Assembly: GCF_027595985.1 (NCBI RefSeq)
Contig: NC_073303.1
Coordinates: 377,501,034 to 377,565,033 of the forward strand
Length of the DNA stretch: 64,000 bases
Origin: Sorex araneus
Taxonomy: Eukaryota > Chordata > Mammalia > Eulipotyphla > Soricidae
Reading direction: 5' to 3'
Shown: piece by piece, positions 46,398 to 57,656 of the stretch
Layout: each line of letters opens with the position of its first letter
Numbering within the stretch: position 1 is the first letter of the stretch
Program-made: the position numbers and the translations under genes
Notes under the pieces: model-generated
What the model was told of the DNA's origin: nothing
What the model saw: the letters and a program-made list of their open reading frames with translations, nothing else
Database searches by the model: none

Positions 46398-46825
46398 TTT
46401 TTTTCCCCTTTATGCGCCACCAAGTTTGTACCTTCTTAATGGTCCTCATAATACAGTGGACACCAGGCTGCTTCTTCCCAAAAAGGAAAAAAAACCTAGA
46501 AAGAAGGATCTTTCCCCTCCTCGGCTGGCGTGGGGCTATGGCTTAATTCACAGTCTAGAGACATGGCTGCAAGCAGTTTCTGGGACCAAAAGTGGTCTAT
46601 CTGGCCTCTGGATCATGGTCGATTGGCAGCAGAACGGCCATACAAAAGTGTGGCCACTCTGGTTAAATCTCGGCGGAGTGTAAGGCAGTATTGCCCCCGG
46701 CCTGAGGCTGCCCACGCGTCCCGCTGTTTCAAGTTCATAAGTCTTTTTTTTTCCCCTTCCTGCACCACCAAGTTTGTATCTGCTTAATAGTGCTCATAAT
46801 ACAGCGGACCCCACACCAGTTCTCC
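46398..46825 (-). mobile_element. Unit-only composite retroposon, antisense, with TSD
   Basis: On the minus strand it carries the same unit as 37257-38404 (ccacgccagccgagg-type block, then a ggtggcgca block) repeated about 1.3 times: the text caccaagtttgta plus ctgctcataatacagcgg-like DNA appears at both 46420-46470 and 46766-46810. It ends in ggggaaaaaaa at its 3' side, i.e. an A-run inside the unit. Exact 14-base TSD ggcatccttataag at 46384-46397 and 46826-46839. Confidence 0.72.
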
Positions 46826-46839
46826 GGCATCCTTATAAG

Positions 46840-48797
46840 ATTTAAGTTTTAAGTTTCAGTAAGTTTTAAGTTACTTTTACTCCTTTAGAACTATTTATTC
46901 TCATATACTCCATACAATGACAACAAGATCTGAATATATATCTTGTTTTTTTCTAGAAATTGAGAACTGTGTATCCTGGCTGCTCTTATTTTAAACATTT
47001 ATTTAATTTATTTAAGTTATTTCTACATTCAGCTTTTGAATCAAACTTAGTCATCTCCTGACAATTAATCATATTTTAGTCAATGAATTTACATAACCAT
47101 AGGAACATGTTGATCTCTGAAATACATAAAAACTTTAGGCCAATGGAAATATAGATATATTATTCCCATGTAGTGAAAAAGGTTCCAACAGAAATTAAGA
47201 GATGCCCTGTTTATCCCAGTAGATGGCGCTCTTACACTTCTTCAAGACTCCAGAAACTAGGGAGTAAGTTTTGTGAAAGAGTTTTCGGTAGATTTTCACT
47301 GATACTTTCTAGTCGCTAAACTTTGTGTTTTGTTGTAGCTGTTTAATGTAAGCAATGTTTTGTTGTAATTGTTTAAATTAAATAACTTTTAATCATAGCC
47401 ATATAAAGGAAAACACTTGCTGCGTATTTATTACTTTGAATGGAGTGTAAGATTGCTTCTAACGTTTATAAAGATTAAAGAAGATGTTAGCTAAGACGGA
47501 CACCGGCCACAGACCTACAAAAGGGGTGTGTTGTGTGTGCAGATGTCCTCACTCCCTATTCCTGCCTCACTGAAAGGGTGAGGAGGGAGCCACCCAGAGT
47601 CTAGAAATGCAGAATGCCCTGATCCCTCAAGGGGCGAGTCTGAGCGGAGGAGATCTGCGCTTCCTTTCGTGACTGTGTTCCTTGGCAGAGACCAGCTGGA
47701 CGCAGCGGCAAGACAACAGCTGTGATTTTCCATTAACCAAGTAAGACAAGTCTGAAGAGCGGTGCAGGAAGTCCGTCTCTGACACGCTCTCTCCTTCCCA
47801 GTTGTTTCTGCTGGATATGCAGGAAAGCTAGCTGGAGAACCAAGACCTGCTTTGAAGTGCTTTTCTTCAAAGCAAGGACCTTCCGTGTCAGGGAGCTCCT
47901 CAAAACTCATCTCTCCCTGGCCCCCTCCACGTCTCACAAGAGAAACAACAGACTTTAAGGAAATTTAAGTGAGGGAGCACAAAGGAACCATCTGGGACTG
48001 GAGACTCAAGCCCAAGCCTACTCCCAAGTCAAACTCAGGTCCATACCAACAGGAACTCGGGGCCTGGGGACCGGGGGTGTATTGTATTGTATTGCCTGTG
48101 CTGAAAGATTGAGAGACAGGGCATTTAAGACACTTAAGTTAAACAATTAAAAAAAATGATTATGAAGATTCAAGGAAGCAGTCACATGAGAGGCAAGAAC
48201 AATGAATATTTGTCTACGTCAAGAGACCTTACTCCCATTGGGATTAGCCGGGGGTCAGGCAATGGCACACTGTCTGAGATATGTGCCTCAGAAATATGCT
48301 GTAACATTAGGCAGCAAACTGGTTCATTTTGAGGCACCGAAACTCCACATCCATGCTCTAGATACTTCGCAGATTTTGAAAAAAGACAATGAAAATTCCT
48401 GCCCTGAAAAGTGACTCTCTGCATCAGCAAATGGAGCCTACGTGAAATCGTCACGCCTGAGCTATGCCAGTTCTAGCAGCAGCCTCCAGCGCTCGTGACA
48501 TCTTGATCAGAAAGGTCCGTATTGGTTCACTTGATCAAAGGCCAACATTAGAGTACACCAGAGGTCAATATTAGTTTACACTTGATAAGGAAGAGCATTT
48601 CTTTACTCATTCACTGTGAATAGCGTTGTGTGATCCTAGTGTAACTTGACATCTCCCAGTAGAACCTCACTGTAGTTGGGTAAGACTGTCCAGACCAGAG
48701 GGAATCAGCACTTTCGAGAGTCAAACTCACATGATAGTTCATGCACACAAATATAACTGGTTGCTGAAGTTGAGTTATTTATAGGTTTTGTATTGGT
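46840..48797. other. Unique DNA, nothing recognised
   Basis: A minus-strand 140-codon frame at 47515-47937 has no motif or splice context that I can defend. The rest is AT-rich and featureless to me. Confidence 0.35.
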
Positions 48798-48800
48798 GTT

Positions 48801-48870
<70 letters not shown>

Positions 48871-48878
48871 CATCTATC
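48798..48878. repeat. (TCTA)n microsatellite
   Basis: About 20 tetranucleotide units with one CATC change near the right end, directly abutting an RTE 3' end. Confidence 0.97.
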
Positions 48879-48879
48879 T

Positions 48880-49105
48880 AATTCCACAGGATGTCAAAAG
48901 ACCGCTTGGCCGCCCACCTAAGAGATGGTCAGACTTCTTCATCAAAATGCTGAATGAACGATTTGAGACTCTTCCTGTTCCTGGAGCGAGCAGATATCAT
49001 TGGGCTACACTAGCATGCGACAGGGACAAATGGAGACGTTACTGGCACCCGCTTGAGCAAATCGAAAATCAATGAGATGACAAGTGATAAAAGTGATATA
49101 TGAAT
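48880..49105 (+). mobile_element. RTE LINE 3' end with intact C-terminal codons
   Basis: From the [16 protein letters not shown] segment to the stop, the last roughly 60 codons of the RTE ORF are open, ending ...[10 protein letters not shown] and stop (TGA at 49075). Only about 30 bases of 3' UTR follow, ending gataaaagtgatat. This is the best-preserved RTE terminus in the window. Note that the SINE tail is these same codons plus the UTR. Confidence 0.92.
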
Positions 49106-50859
49106 TCTGAAAACAATTATTTGCATGACAGCCATGAATGTAATTTAATTTTATTTTAATAGACCATTTTGTCCTAAATTTTAAAACTAGTATCAAGAGA
49201 TAAAGATGGGAGTTGATCTTATGTCTTATCTGACAGAAAGAAATTGGATCTCATAGGAGCCTTTGAACTCCAAACTGTGAAATGATTTATAGTTACTCAC
49301 TCTATGCCTTTCAAGTTAGGAAAATAGATAATGTTTACATTAAAAACGTAAATATTGTATTATTATTTATGAAGCCAATACTCCTCTATTGTAAACTAAT
49401 ATTGACAATACTTATGTCAATGTTCAATTTATCAAGTCATATTCAGTTTTTCTCAGTAAAGGAAGTGAGCTAAAATTTTTATTCTAAACAAATTGTACAT
49501 TATTTGCTTTCAGTTATGAACCAAAAGGTAACAAATTCTTAGCAAGAATGGGACCAAAGAAATATTAATCAGACTCATTGTGAAATTGTATGGATCATGT
49601 GTTGAGATACAAAATTTTGTTTTACGTTGAATAAGAAATTGTTTAAATAATTTTAGTGACAAGTGAGAAATAACCTCAAAACTAATAATAAGTAGATCAG
49701 AAATGAATCGCCTTTGTTGATTCTTCTAAATTTTCTACTGGGCATGTGGACACAATTGTGAGTCCTTATAGGGACACAGGAGCTTACTGTTTGTGTGGGA
49801 CACGCCTTCTGCTCACTGTCCTTGTGACTCCCGGCCTGTTACGGTGGCGCCATCCCTCACAGTCAACCGGCTCTGGAGAACCCGTCCATGCCAGCTTCGC
49901 TCTGGCAGGAGGGAAAGATATTCCTTGTTTTTAAAAACTGTCAGTTGATCGAAAGTTTAATATGTCTAATAAGTTAGTGGTAGCGCTGGACTTTTTAGAC
50001 AAAAATATGGAAAAACAGAGACCCAATGATGAATTTTGCAAGAGAAAGAAGACATATTTTTTCTCCTTTTGTTTAAACTAAAGACTAATAGAATTCTGAA
50101 AATACATGCAAAGCAAAGTGAAAGAACTGTAAAGGTGGGGTTGCCTTCGAGTGGCCTTCCATTCCAGGGAAGGAACCGACCACATTTCTCCCAAACCTGG
50201 GGCTAAAAGGTTCTGCCAGCAACCCAGGGACACGAATGTGCACAGCCGGAAACCCTCCGTGAAGCCTCGCACTTGCTGACCAGAGATCTGCACAGGGGCG
50301 TCTGGGGTAACACACAATTCTTGTAAGTCTAGCTCAGCAAATACCACAGGGGAAAAATGAGTCCCCAACCACCTCTGCCATTCCCAAGAGTAAGGGACCA
50401 AGAGTTCCACCCCGTGTTTCACAAGGCTCTTCCCCAGTGCAAGGGACATGAGAAGAAAGATATTAGAAAGGCATAAAATAAGTCTTACATTGTAAATCCT
50501 GAATTTATAAAAATATATAATATATCACAGGTGAAGCAAGACTCCGTGACTGCAACATTGAAAATATTCCGGGGACAGTATGGAATGCCAGTGCAGAGAA
50601 GCAGAGGGAGAAGATAAGCAACTGGGTCACACCAAGAGTGGAAAAGCAGTTTAAATCCTAGAGCTACTACCACATAAACTCTAGAGATTTGGAGTTTCTG
50701 AAGAGTGCAGATATACATGCAGCTCACCTATGAACCCCACAACACTGACAGCCCAGCCAGAGCACAGCCAATCAGATGGGAAAGTGGCAGGGAAGCCCAC
50801 TCAGCTCAAAAAGACAAATTTTAATTTGTGAAGAAAAAAATTTTCAAAAAAGAATTTAA

Positions 50860-50861
<2 letters not shown>
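49106..50861. other. Unique DNA, nothing recognised
   Basis: AT-rich with GC-mixed patches at 49800-49900 and 50130-50430. Minus-strand frames at 50078-50449 have no recognised motif. Confidence 0.35.

Positions 50862-50910
<49 letters not shown>
50862..50910. repeat. (TA)n microsatellite
   Basis: Nearly 50 bases of TA. Confidence 0.95.
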
Positions 50911-50913
<3 letters not shown>

Positions 50914-50924
50914 TGGCACCAGAC

Positions 50925-51015
50925 AGAGAGTAGAACTAGTTAAGTGTTTGCTCTTCATGAACTGATGAACTGACCTGGGCTTGATCCGATCCTCTAAACC
51001 CTGGATGGACAGGAG
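50925..51015 (+). mobile_element. Fragment of old tRNA-head SINE
   Basis: Has gttaagtgtttgctcttcat and a B-box-like gggcttgatcc, then is cut by the element that follows. A later piece at 51258-51320 (ctgtgcatagagccaacaac) may be its other half. Confidence 0.45.
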
Positions 51016-51017
51016 TG

Positions 51018-51257
51018 ATCACTGTATCACTGTATCACTGTCACTCCATTGCTATTGATTTGCTTGAGCGGGTGCCATTCATCCCTGTCACATGCTAGTG
51101 TAGCCTGATGGCATATTGGGGGTTCTTTCAAGGTCAGGGGAATGAGGACTATTGTTATTACACTTCTTGGCATATCGGGTGTGCCACGGGTAGCTTGCCG
51201 AGCTCTGTCATGCAGGTGGGATACTCTCAGTAGCTTGCCGGGCTCTCCGAGAGGGAA
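51018..51257 (-). mobile_element. RTE-derived element with a different internal junction
   Basis: From the left (3' end): tail cactgtatcactgtcactcc, then gcttgagcgggtgcc, then atccctgtcacatgctagtg and tagcctgatggcat. The last two are the complement of RTE codons just upstream of the usual SINE tail. It is then joined to the core at attgggggttctttcaaggt and runs to ctccgagaggg. No tRNA head is seen. It lacks about 12 bases (the agacgttactgg part) present in the RTE. Confidence 0.85.
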
Positions 51258-51338
51258 ATCCCTGTGCATAGAGCCAACAACAAGACCTGAGGAATCACCC
51301 ACACCCACCCCCAAATTTAGAATAGACTACTTGAATAG

Positions 51339-51581
51339 CCACAGAGCGATAGCACAGCGGTAGGGCGTTCGCCTTTCACGTGGCCGACTCCTGTTTGATT
51401 CCTCTGCCCCTCTCGGAGAGCCTGGCAGGCTACCGAGAGTGTCATGCCCGCACAGCAGAGCCTGGCAAGCTACCCGTGGCGTATTGGACATGCCAAAAAC
51501 AGTAACAGTAAGTCTCTCAATGAGAGACGTTCCTGGTGCCCACTCAAACAAATCGATGAGCAACGGGATGACAGTGACAGT
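51339..51581 (+). mobile_element. RTE-tailed tRNA SINE with TSD, inside an L1
   Basis: Head ccacagagcgatagcacagc, B-box-like ctgtttgattcc, core, and RTE tail ending gatgacagtgacagt. Exact 14-base TSD gactacttgaatag at 51325-51338 and 51582-51595. Confidence 0.95.
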
Positions 51582-51595
51582 GACTACTTGAATAG

Positions 51596-51855
51596 ACATT
51601 TCCCCAATGGCGGTATACAGTTAGTAGACTCTTGATAAAATGCTCACTATTACTCATTACAGGGAAATGTAACTCAAAACCACATTAAAATAGCCCCTCA
51701 AGCCAGTGAAAGTGTTTCCATGAGAATAAGCAACACAGTCGCTGCTGGACAGAGGGCCCCAAAAGGCAGCCCTCGCGTTGCTGTTTGGAGCACAATGCGG
51801 AAGTCCCTCCAGAAGCTGAAGGCGCAATTCCCATGGGACCCACCGAAGCCCGTCT
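51596..51855 (+). mobile_element. Old L1 ORF2 3' fragment
   Basis: Matches the standard mammalian L1 order: gaatagacatttccccaatg, gggaaatgtaactcaaaacc, cattaaaatagcccctcaag, then ggaagtccctccagaagctg and gcaattcccatgggaccca. The reading frame is broken. The L1 was here before the SINE inserted at its left. Confidence 0.75.
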
Positions 51856-51894
51856 GGCTCTGCCCACACATGCCAAATGACTTTCGGGACCTGA

Positions 51895-52045
51895 GAAGCA
51901 GGATAGGGGCTAAAGTGCTTGTCCTACATGTGGTCTACCCTGGGTTGATCCCTGGCACAGCATGCGGCCCCTGGGTACTTCTGGGAGTGACCCCAGCACC
52001 CAGAGCCAGAGCAAGTCCTGAGCATCACTGGGTGTGACCTCCAAA
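51895..52045 (+). mobile_element. Old poly(A) SINE
   Basis: gaagcaggataggggctaaa, B-box-like gggttgatccc, body gcggcccctgggtacttct and end atcactgggtgtgacctcc. Confidence 0.75.
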
Positions 52046-52246
52046 CCGTGTGAAGCAACAGGCAGAGATGCTTTCTTTCTTGAGGAGTTTCACGGCCCAG
52101 GGAAGCAAGGAGAAAGGCATTACCACAACCTGCTTAACTCAAGAAACTTTCACTTCAATGTGGAAAAGAAAGCAGCCACTGGGCACTGGAAATGGGGAAA
52201 AATAAAACCATCTCAAAACACTGAGATAATAGTTTACAAAAGGGAG

Positions 52247-52410
52247 CTGGGGCGATAGTACAGTGGCTAGGGCGTTTGCCTTGCACACAGCCCCCATTCA
52301 ATCCTCAACACACATACGGTTAGCTGAGCATTGCCAGGGGTGAGCCCTAAGGGCAGAGCACTGCCAGATGTGGGTGTGGCTCCCCAAAGCACAAACCAGA
52401 AAGCAAAAAG
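52247..52410 (+). mobile_element. Poly(A) SINE
   Basis: gagctggggcgatagtacag, gggcgtttgccttgcacaca, a damaged B box, body attgccaggggtgagcccta and a CAAAAAG-rich tail. Confidence 0.85.
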
Positions 52411-52442
52411 AACAGCAGTCTGCGAGAGATTTATATATCATG

Positions 52443-52445
<3 letters not shown>

Positions 52446-52482
<37 letters not shown>

Positions 52483-52530
52483 CTCTCTCTCTTGCTTGCT
52501 CACTCCTCTGTCTCTTTCACTATCTGTAAT
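52446..52530. repeat. (CT)n simple repeat
   Basis: Pure CT run with TTCT interruptions on the right. Confidence 0.93.
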
Positions 52531-53930
52531 GTAATATCAGAGGGAATAAACAATGAGTGATTGAAGACAACTTTACCCAAACTGTTGTGATAGCCTGCTT
52601 TGAATCATCACTGTCATTAATTAGTCCTCTGCTAGTAGCCATTATATGTATGCATAAATGTGCGTGCGTACACATCTGTATAGGTATAAAGTGTCACCTG
52701 CTGTTCCGAAGCACAGGGACACCATGAGCTTTACTTAATGCTGTTGATGGAACGTGCACGGGAGATGTTAGGAAACTCCCTGTCAGGTCTAATCACACTT
52801 CAAAATATGTATAAGATCCATCAACACAATTCCCACGTCCCGCGCCAGCTGCAAGATGCAGATAAGAACACGGCGGGATCCCAGTGGAACCCTACCAGGA
52901 AAACGCCTTCCCAGGAGCCCTGCTCGCAGCCACCAGGGAGAGCTGAGCGCTGGGCAAACTCTGGGTTCTGAGAAGGATTAGTGCCTGGCACAGCAAAGGA
53001 GAGGGAGTGGACAGGACGGGCCAGTAAGGAACTAGATGGACTAGAAACTGACATTCTCACTCTTGGACTTCCTCCGCCTCTTACAGCACAAGGCAGATTA
53101 TTCTCCTGCCACCGGAGGCCAGTAATCAATGGATAAATCAACTGATTTTCCCTTGGGATGAGAGGAGTCCACTTCACTCACAGCGTGACTGGCCCTGCAC
53201 CGGTCACTGCAAGATGCCCACCTTCAATGTGAACCAACAGAAAAGACCATGTATGATGCAGCAGGGAAGACAGGCTCACACAGACAGAGGCAGCTGGGCC
53301 GTCAGGCCAACAGGAAAACAGGAAGAACAAGCCAGTGCACAGAGGGCTTGATGTGTCTCTTGAATTCCAAGTGCCACTGTGTTGTGTGAGACCGGGACGG
53401 TGGATGCACGCCACAGGAAGAGGACACTTTCCCAGCGTAGGGACCCTCGGGGAGGAAGTGTTTGTATCTTGAAAACATGAGTCCTGAGCCCTGGCCACAC
53501 ACACTTGTCTCACAGTTGGTTAGCTCCAAGGAAGTAGGACCTTCCTGAAGGGAGCGAGGGAAGCACACTAGCGCCTCCTACCTGCCGGCAGACTCGCCTA
53601 CACCTCACACGCCACAGTGAGTTGTATATTATTTTCTCCAAAGCACAGAAACATCTGGCATTAATCAAACTTAACTGCTTATCTTAAATTAACCCTAGTG
53701 ACCAAGAACATAAAAATTAACGGGCTATATTAAGATTCATTGAGACATGAAAATTGATAGGAAACTAAATTATCTAGAGACAAATAGCTGCATGGGATTT
53801 AACTTTATTATCATCACCTAATGTTCCAAGTAGTTAAGGTACAAATTGTACCTTATTTAAATACAGATATTTAAATGAGAAATAAGGCTTATGTAATAGG
53901 TATGCATCAGCTTTTGTAATTGTAATTATT
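52531..53930. other. Unique DNA, nothing recognised
   Basis: GC-mixed DNA at 52840-53560 has minus-strand frames of 74-118 codons that overlap in different frames. No domain or reliable splice site was recognised. Confidence 0.35.
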
Positions 53931-53946
53931 AATGTTTATTTTAATC

Positions 53947-54011
53947 TGCCTCCCCATCAGGGAATCGAACTCCAGTCTCCCATGTGACAGGCTGGGATAC
54001 TCACCACTATA
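53947..54011 (-). pseudogene. tRNA-Asp(GTC) retro-pseudogene, 5'-truncated
   Basis: On the minus strand: tatagtggtgagtatccc (D arm), gcctgtcacatggg (anticodon arm, GTC in the loop), then ggagttcgattccctgat (T arm with B box) and ggggag. About the first nine bases of the mature tRNA are missing, so the acceptor stem cannot form. Just beyond the 3' end the strand reads gca where mature tRNA has CCA, one mismatch away. It lies inside a TSD-bounded insertion with a SINE, so it is not a functional gene. Confidence 0.85.
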
Positions 54012-54230
54012 GGGCATTTGCCTTGCACGTGGCCAACCCGGGTTAGATTACTCTCCTCCTCTCTGAGAGCCTGGCAAGGTACCGAGAGTATCTCGCCCGC
54101 ATGGCAGAGCCTGGCAAGCTACTCGTGGCATATTCGATATGCCAAAAACAGTAATAACAAGTCTCACAATAGAGACGTTACTGGTGCCCGCTCGAGAAAC
54201 TCGATGAGCAACAGGATGACAGTGACAGTG
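54012..54230 (+). mobile_element. RTE-tailed SINE, 5'-truncated, fused to tRNA-Asp
   Basis: Starts within the tRNA-like head at gggcatttgccttgcacgtg, then the B box, core and RTE tail ending gatgacagtgacagtg. The whole tRNA-Asp plus SINE unit (53943-54230) is flanked by aatgtttatttt (53931-53942) and aatgcttatttt (54231-54242). Confidence 0.9.
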
Positions 54231-54250
54231 AATGCTTATTTTCATAGAGA

Positions 54251-54253
54251 GTA

Positions 54254-54298
<45 letters not shown>

Positions 54299-54303
54299 TG
54301 GAC

Positions 54304-54366
<63 letters not shown>

Positions 54367-54385
54367 TAGATAGATAGATAGATAC
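54251..54385. repeat. (ATAG)n/(ACAG)n/(AG)n compound microsatellite
   Basis: ATAG, then GACA, then ATAG, GA and ATAG blocks. It directly abuts the core of the following RTE-derived element. Confidence 0.95.
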
Positions 54386-54645
54386 CTCTCGGAGAGCCCA
54401 GCAAGTTACTGAGAGTATCCTGCCTGCATGGGCAGAGCCTGGGAAGCTACCCGTGGAATATTTGATATGCAAAAAACAGTAACAATAGGTCTCATTCCCT
54501 TGATCCTGAAAGAGCCTCCAATCGTTGGGAATGACAAGTAAGGACAGGCTGCTAAAATCTCAGGACTGGAGGAATAGAGACATTACTGGTACCCGGTCGA
54601 GTAAATTAACGAACAACGGGATGACAGTGATACAGTGATACAGTG
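54386..54645 (+). mobile_element. Long-tail RTE-derived element, no tRNA head
   Basis: Starts cctctcggagagcccagcaa, which is exactly where the RTE 5' UTR match begins. It runs through ccctgaaagagcctccaat-like and ggctgctaaaatctcaggac blocks, then joins the RTE end at ggaatagagacattactgg. The right flank aacgtttatttt (54646-54657) is a third copy of the 12-mer found at 53931 and 54231. Confidence 0.88.
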
Positions 54646-54657
54646 AACGTTTATTTT

Positions 54658-55009
54658 ACACTGGTATTTTCATTGTTTCTTAAACTTTAATTGTTTCTTA
54701 AACATAAAAATTCAGAGATGCATATTGTAAACATAAATAAAGTTTTTACTATAAATGTCACCATCCCAAAAGAAGTCTCAATCTTTTGGAGAATGAGTAT
54801 CTTTCCCTTTATCTAAACAAATTATATACACACAGGTGTTTATTCTTAGAAATTTAATGTGAATCAGATACATCTTATTTTATAAATATATAATCCCAAA
54901 TATCTTTTAATCTAAATTTAATTAAGTATATTTCTATGCAAATAAAATAAATATGCAATATAATTTGAAAAAATAACTGATTTTCTTGAGATTTTTATAC
55001 TGTTAATGA
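54658..55009. other. AT-rich unique DNA
   Basis: Nothing recognised. Confidence 0.4.
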
Positions 55010-55450
55010 TGATTTTTCATGCATAGAATTTCAATACTATCATCATCAGTGCAAACAACTCTCTCCTCCAAGGACCCCCACACCCTCCTTCCCAACCCCA
55101 CTGCCCACACTCTTGTGTGCATCAGTTCTTCAATTATGTTGCCATTGGCACTTTGTTGCTATTTTTCTCTGTGTCTTTAAGTCCTACATTAGAGGGAGAT
55201 GATTCTGCACCTATCACTGTCTTTCTGAATGACTCCACTCAGATTAATAGCCTCCAGTTCCATCCATGTTGCTGAACATTGCATGATTTTGTTCTTTGTT
55301 AGAATTGCATAGTATTCCTCTTTGTAAATATATAGTAACATAGTTTCTTAATCCATTTGTGTATGTTTGGGCATTTGGGTTGTCTCCATTTCTTAGCTGT
55401 TGTATCAGTTTGGTGAGGAACATAGGTAGGGATAGACTGTTTCTAACTAA
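55010..55450 (-). mobile_element. L1 ORF2/3' UTR fragment, antisense
   Basis: On the plus strand the familiar antisense L1 order is visible: cagttccatccatgttgctg, tgcatagtattcctctttgt, ttaatccatttgtgtatgtt, catttgggttgtctccattt. The part at 55050-55200 is a worn L1 3' region. The frame is broken. Confidence 0.8.
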
Positions 55451-55987
55451 TGTTTATGTGCTTGAGGACTAAAGACAGGTGACTGGTATTCCTGAGTTGT
55501 AGGGTAGTTCTTCTCCTGTTTGGGGGATAGACCCTCCCACATGTGCAATGTAATTTTTAATTGTGTCATTGCATTTCAGTATTTGGAATCCAATGTTTAT
55601 CCAGTTAATTGGTTTGGAATCAGAGCTTGAAAGAAGAAGCGTCGGGACCATTGGTCCCATCTGTCTGCTCTCCCTTTCCTGTATCACAGAACGAAAATGC
55701 TGGACTTTTGCAGCTAATTTTTATTTCAGTATTGTCTTGCTTTTAGTTTTCTATTGGAGCGGTCATGAAGCCCAGATCTGTTGATTCCCAAGTGAGCAGA
55801 AATCTAACATCCCAGCAAGTGTGTAGTTTATTTGGTGGATTCCAATCAAGCAGAATAAAAGTCCTTTGCCATGCAAAAATAGGTAGAAGCCCATTCTGTG
55901 TGAATTAGAGTTAGCAAGATGAAGCTGGAGAAAGAATGCTGTAGAAATACCACAGTGAAGAAAAGGTTTAAATAAATTATATTCAAT
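55451..55987. other. Unique DNA
   Basis: Possibly further worn L1 at the left edge; nothing else recognised. Confidence 0.3.
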
Positions 55988-55999
55988 ACTGAGTGACCT

Positions 56000-56241
56000 G
56001 GGCTGGAGCGATAGCACAGCGGTTGGACTTTCACCTTTCACGCTGCCGACCCGTGTTTGATCCCTTCTCCCCTCTCGGAGAGCCTGGCAAGCTACCGAGA
56101 GTATCGAGCCCGCTCGGCAGAGCCTGGCAAGCTACCTGTGTGTATTGGATATGCCAAAAACAGTAACAATGTCTCTCAATGAGAGACATTACTGGTGCCC
56201 GCTCGAACAAATCTATGAGCAATGGGATGACAGTGACAGTG
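56000..56241 (+). mobile_element. RTE-tailed tRNA SINE with TSD
   Basis: Head gggctggagcgatagcacag, B-box-like cgtgtttgatccc, core ccctctcggagagcctggca, and tail gagagacattactggtgccc ending gatgacagtgacagtg. Exact 12-base TSD actgagtgacct at 55988-55999 and 56242-56253. Confidence 0.95.
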
Positions 56242-56253
56242 ACTGAGTGACCT

Positions 56254-57656
56254 ATTTCAGATAAATTATAATTTTTATGTCAGTAGCATGATTCCTTTGA
56301 CCATATTTCAATCATTAGTCATATTCCAGCATAGATGTTTGAATTTTAAAAGATTTAGAAAGAGGCCCATTAACTAATTGCTTCCATAACTCTGGTAGTG
56401 CATAGCAAAGGTTAAAAGGATCTTTGGTAATTATCTATGATTTTAATAAGCTAAGTTCTATAATTAATCATTTACAATCCTCACTAAGGCACGTATGAGA
56501 TTATAATTTCCATTTATAGATGAATAATTGGACTCAGTAATAAGGCTAAAAACTCCCAAGAAAGTTATTTTCAAGTATGACTTACATTTTAGACTTACTT
56601 TGTCATGTGATTAGATTGGAAGCTCTCCAATAATCAACAGGAATCTATACAAAATTTACATAGTTCACAATGCACAAGAACATTTCATGGTTTTTATGTT
56701 GTCTAAGGGGTTACAATCAAAGACCCATTTCCTGGGGTTTTCTGTTCAACCAGACATATATGGATTTAAGACATATTCCAAACTCTTGGAATAGTCAATC
56801 TATTCCAGCCAAGACTGCACAGTGAAATTCTTTCAATGCATGTTATTGGAACCAAGTCATGCATTGTTCCCCTTACGATGACATGTTACATTCAAGAGAA
56901 GTTTATGCTATTATCCTATAAATTTCAGAGATCATTTAAAAAACATTAAGGGGGTTGGGATGGCCCAATGGAAGAGGATTAAATTGGACTCCAATGTCTT
57001 TTATGGTGTTGTATGTCAATGTTACCACAATTGCAAAACAAATCTGGGCAGTTAAAAAAAGATGAAATAATAAAAGTGTCATAAATAAGAATATTAGCCA
57101 GAAGCACAGAGATCAAGCTTTGTCATTAAAATAATAAGGCAATAAAACATTGGCAAGGTATTGTAGAAAAACCTTCATATTGAGAAGAACATGAGCTTTG
57201 GGGTGAAACAGATGTGGGGCCTGTCCCAGGTGAATAACCTCTGGCAAGATTCTAAATATTTCCAAGTCTTAGAACTGTTCTCACTAAAATGGAATATTGG
57301 TCAAATGATCTCAGAGAAATCTGTGTATATTGGGTTAGATAATGCCTGTCACTTAATGAACACAATTTCTGGCTAAAGGAAACTCTTAATAAACAGAAGA
57401 TATTATAAAACAACTTAAATTATGATATTGATTTGTACTCTAACTTAAAATGTGTTTATTTGTAGACTTTTAATAGTGATCACGATGCATATGTAGATTG
57501 AACGTAATGATACATACAGAAGTCACCTATTATAAATTAACATAACTTTATTTAAAATATGGTTGTTCCAAAGATATATTAGACTCTTAATCCTCATGTT
57601 GAATAAAACTTTAATGTATTTTGTGATATCAGGTTATATGCATTATATATATTTTA
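56254..57656. other. AT-rich unique DNA
   Basis: No repeat or exon recognised. Confidence 0.35.

Noticed and set aside
47515-47937. 140-codon minus frame
   Set aside because: No motif, no splice context and no recognisable family; length is within chance for this many frames.
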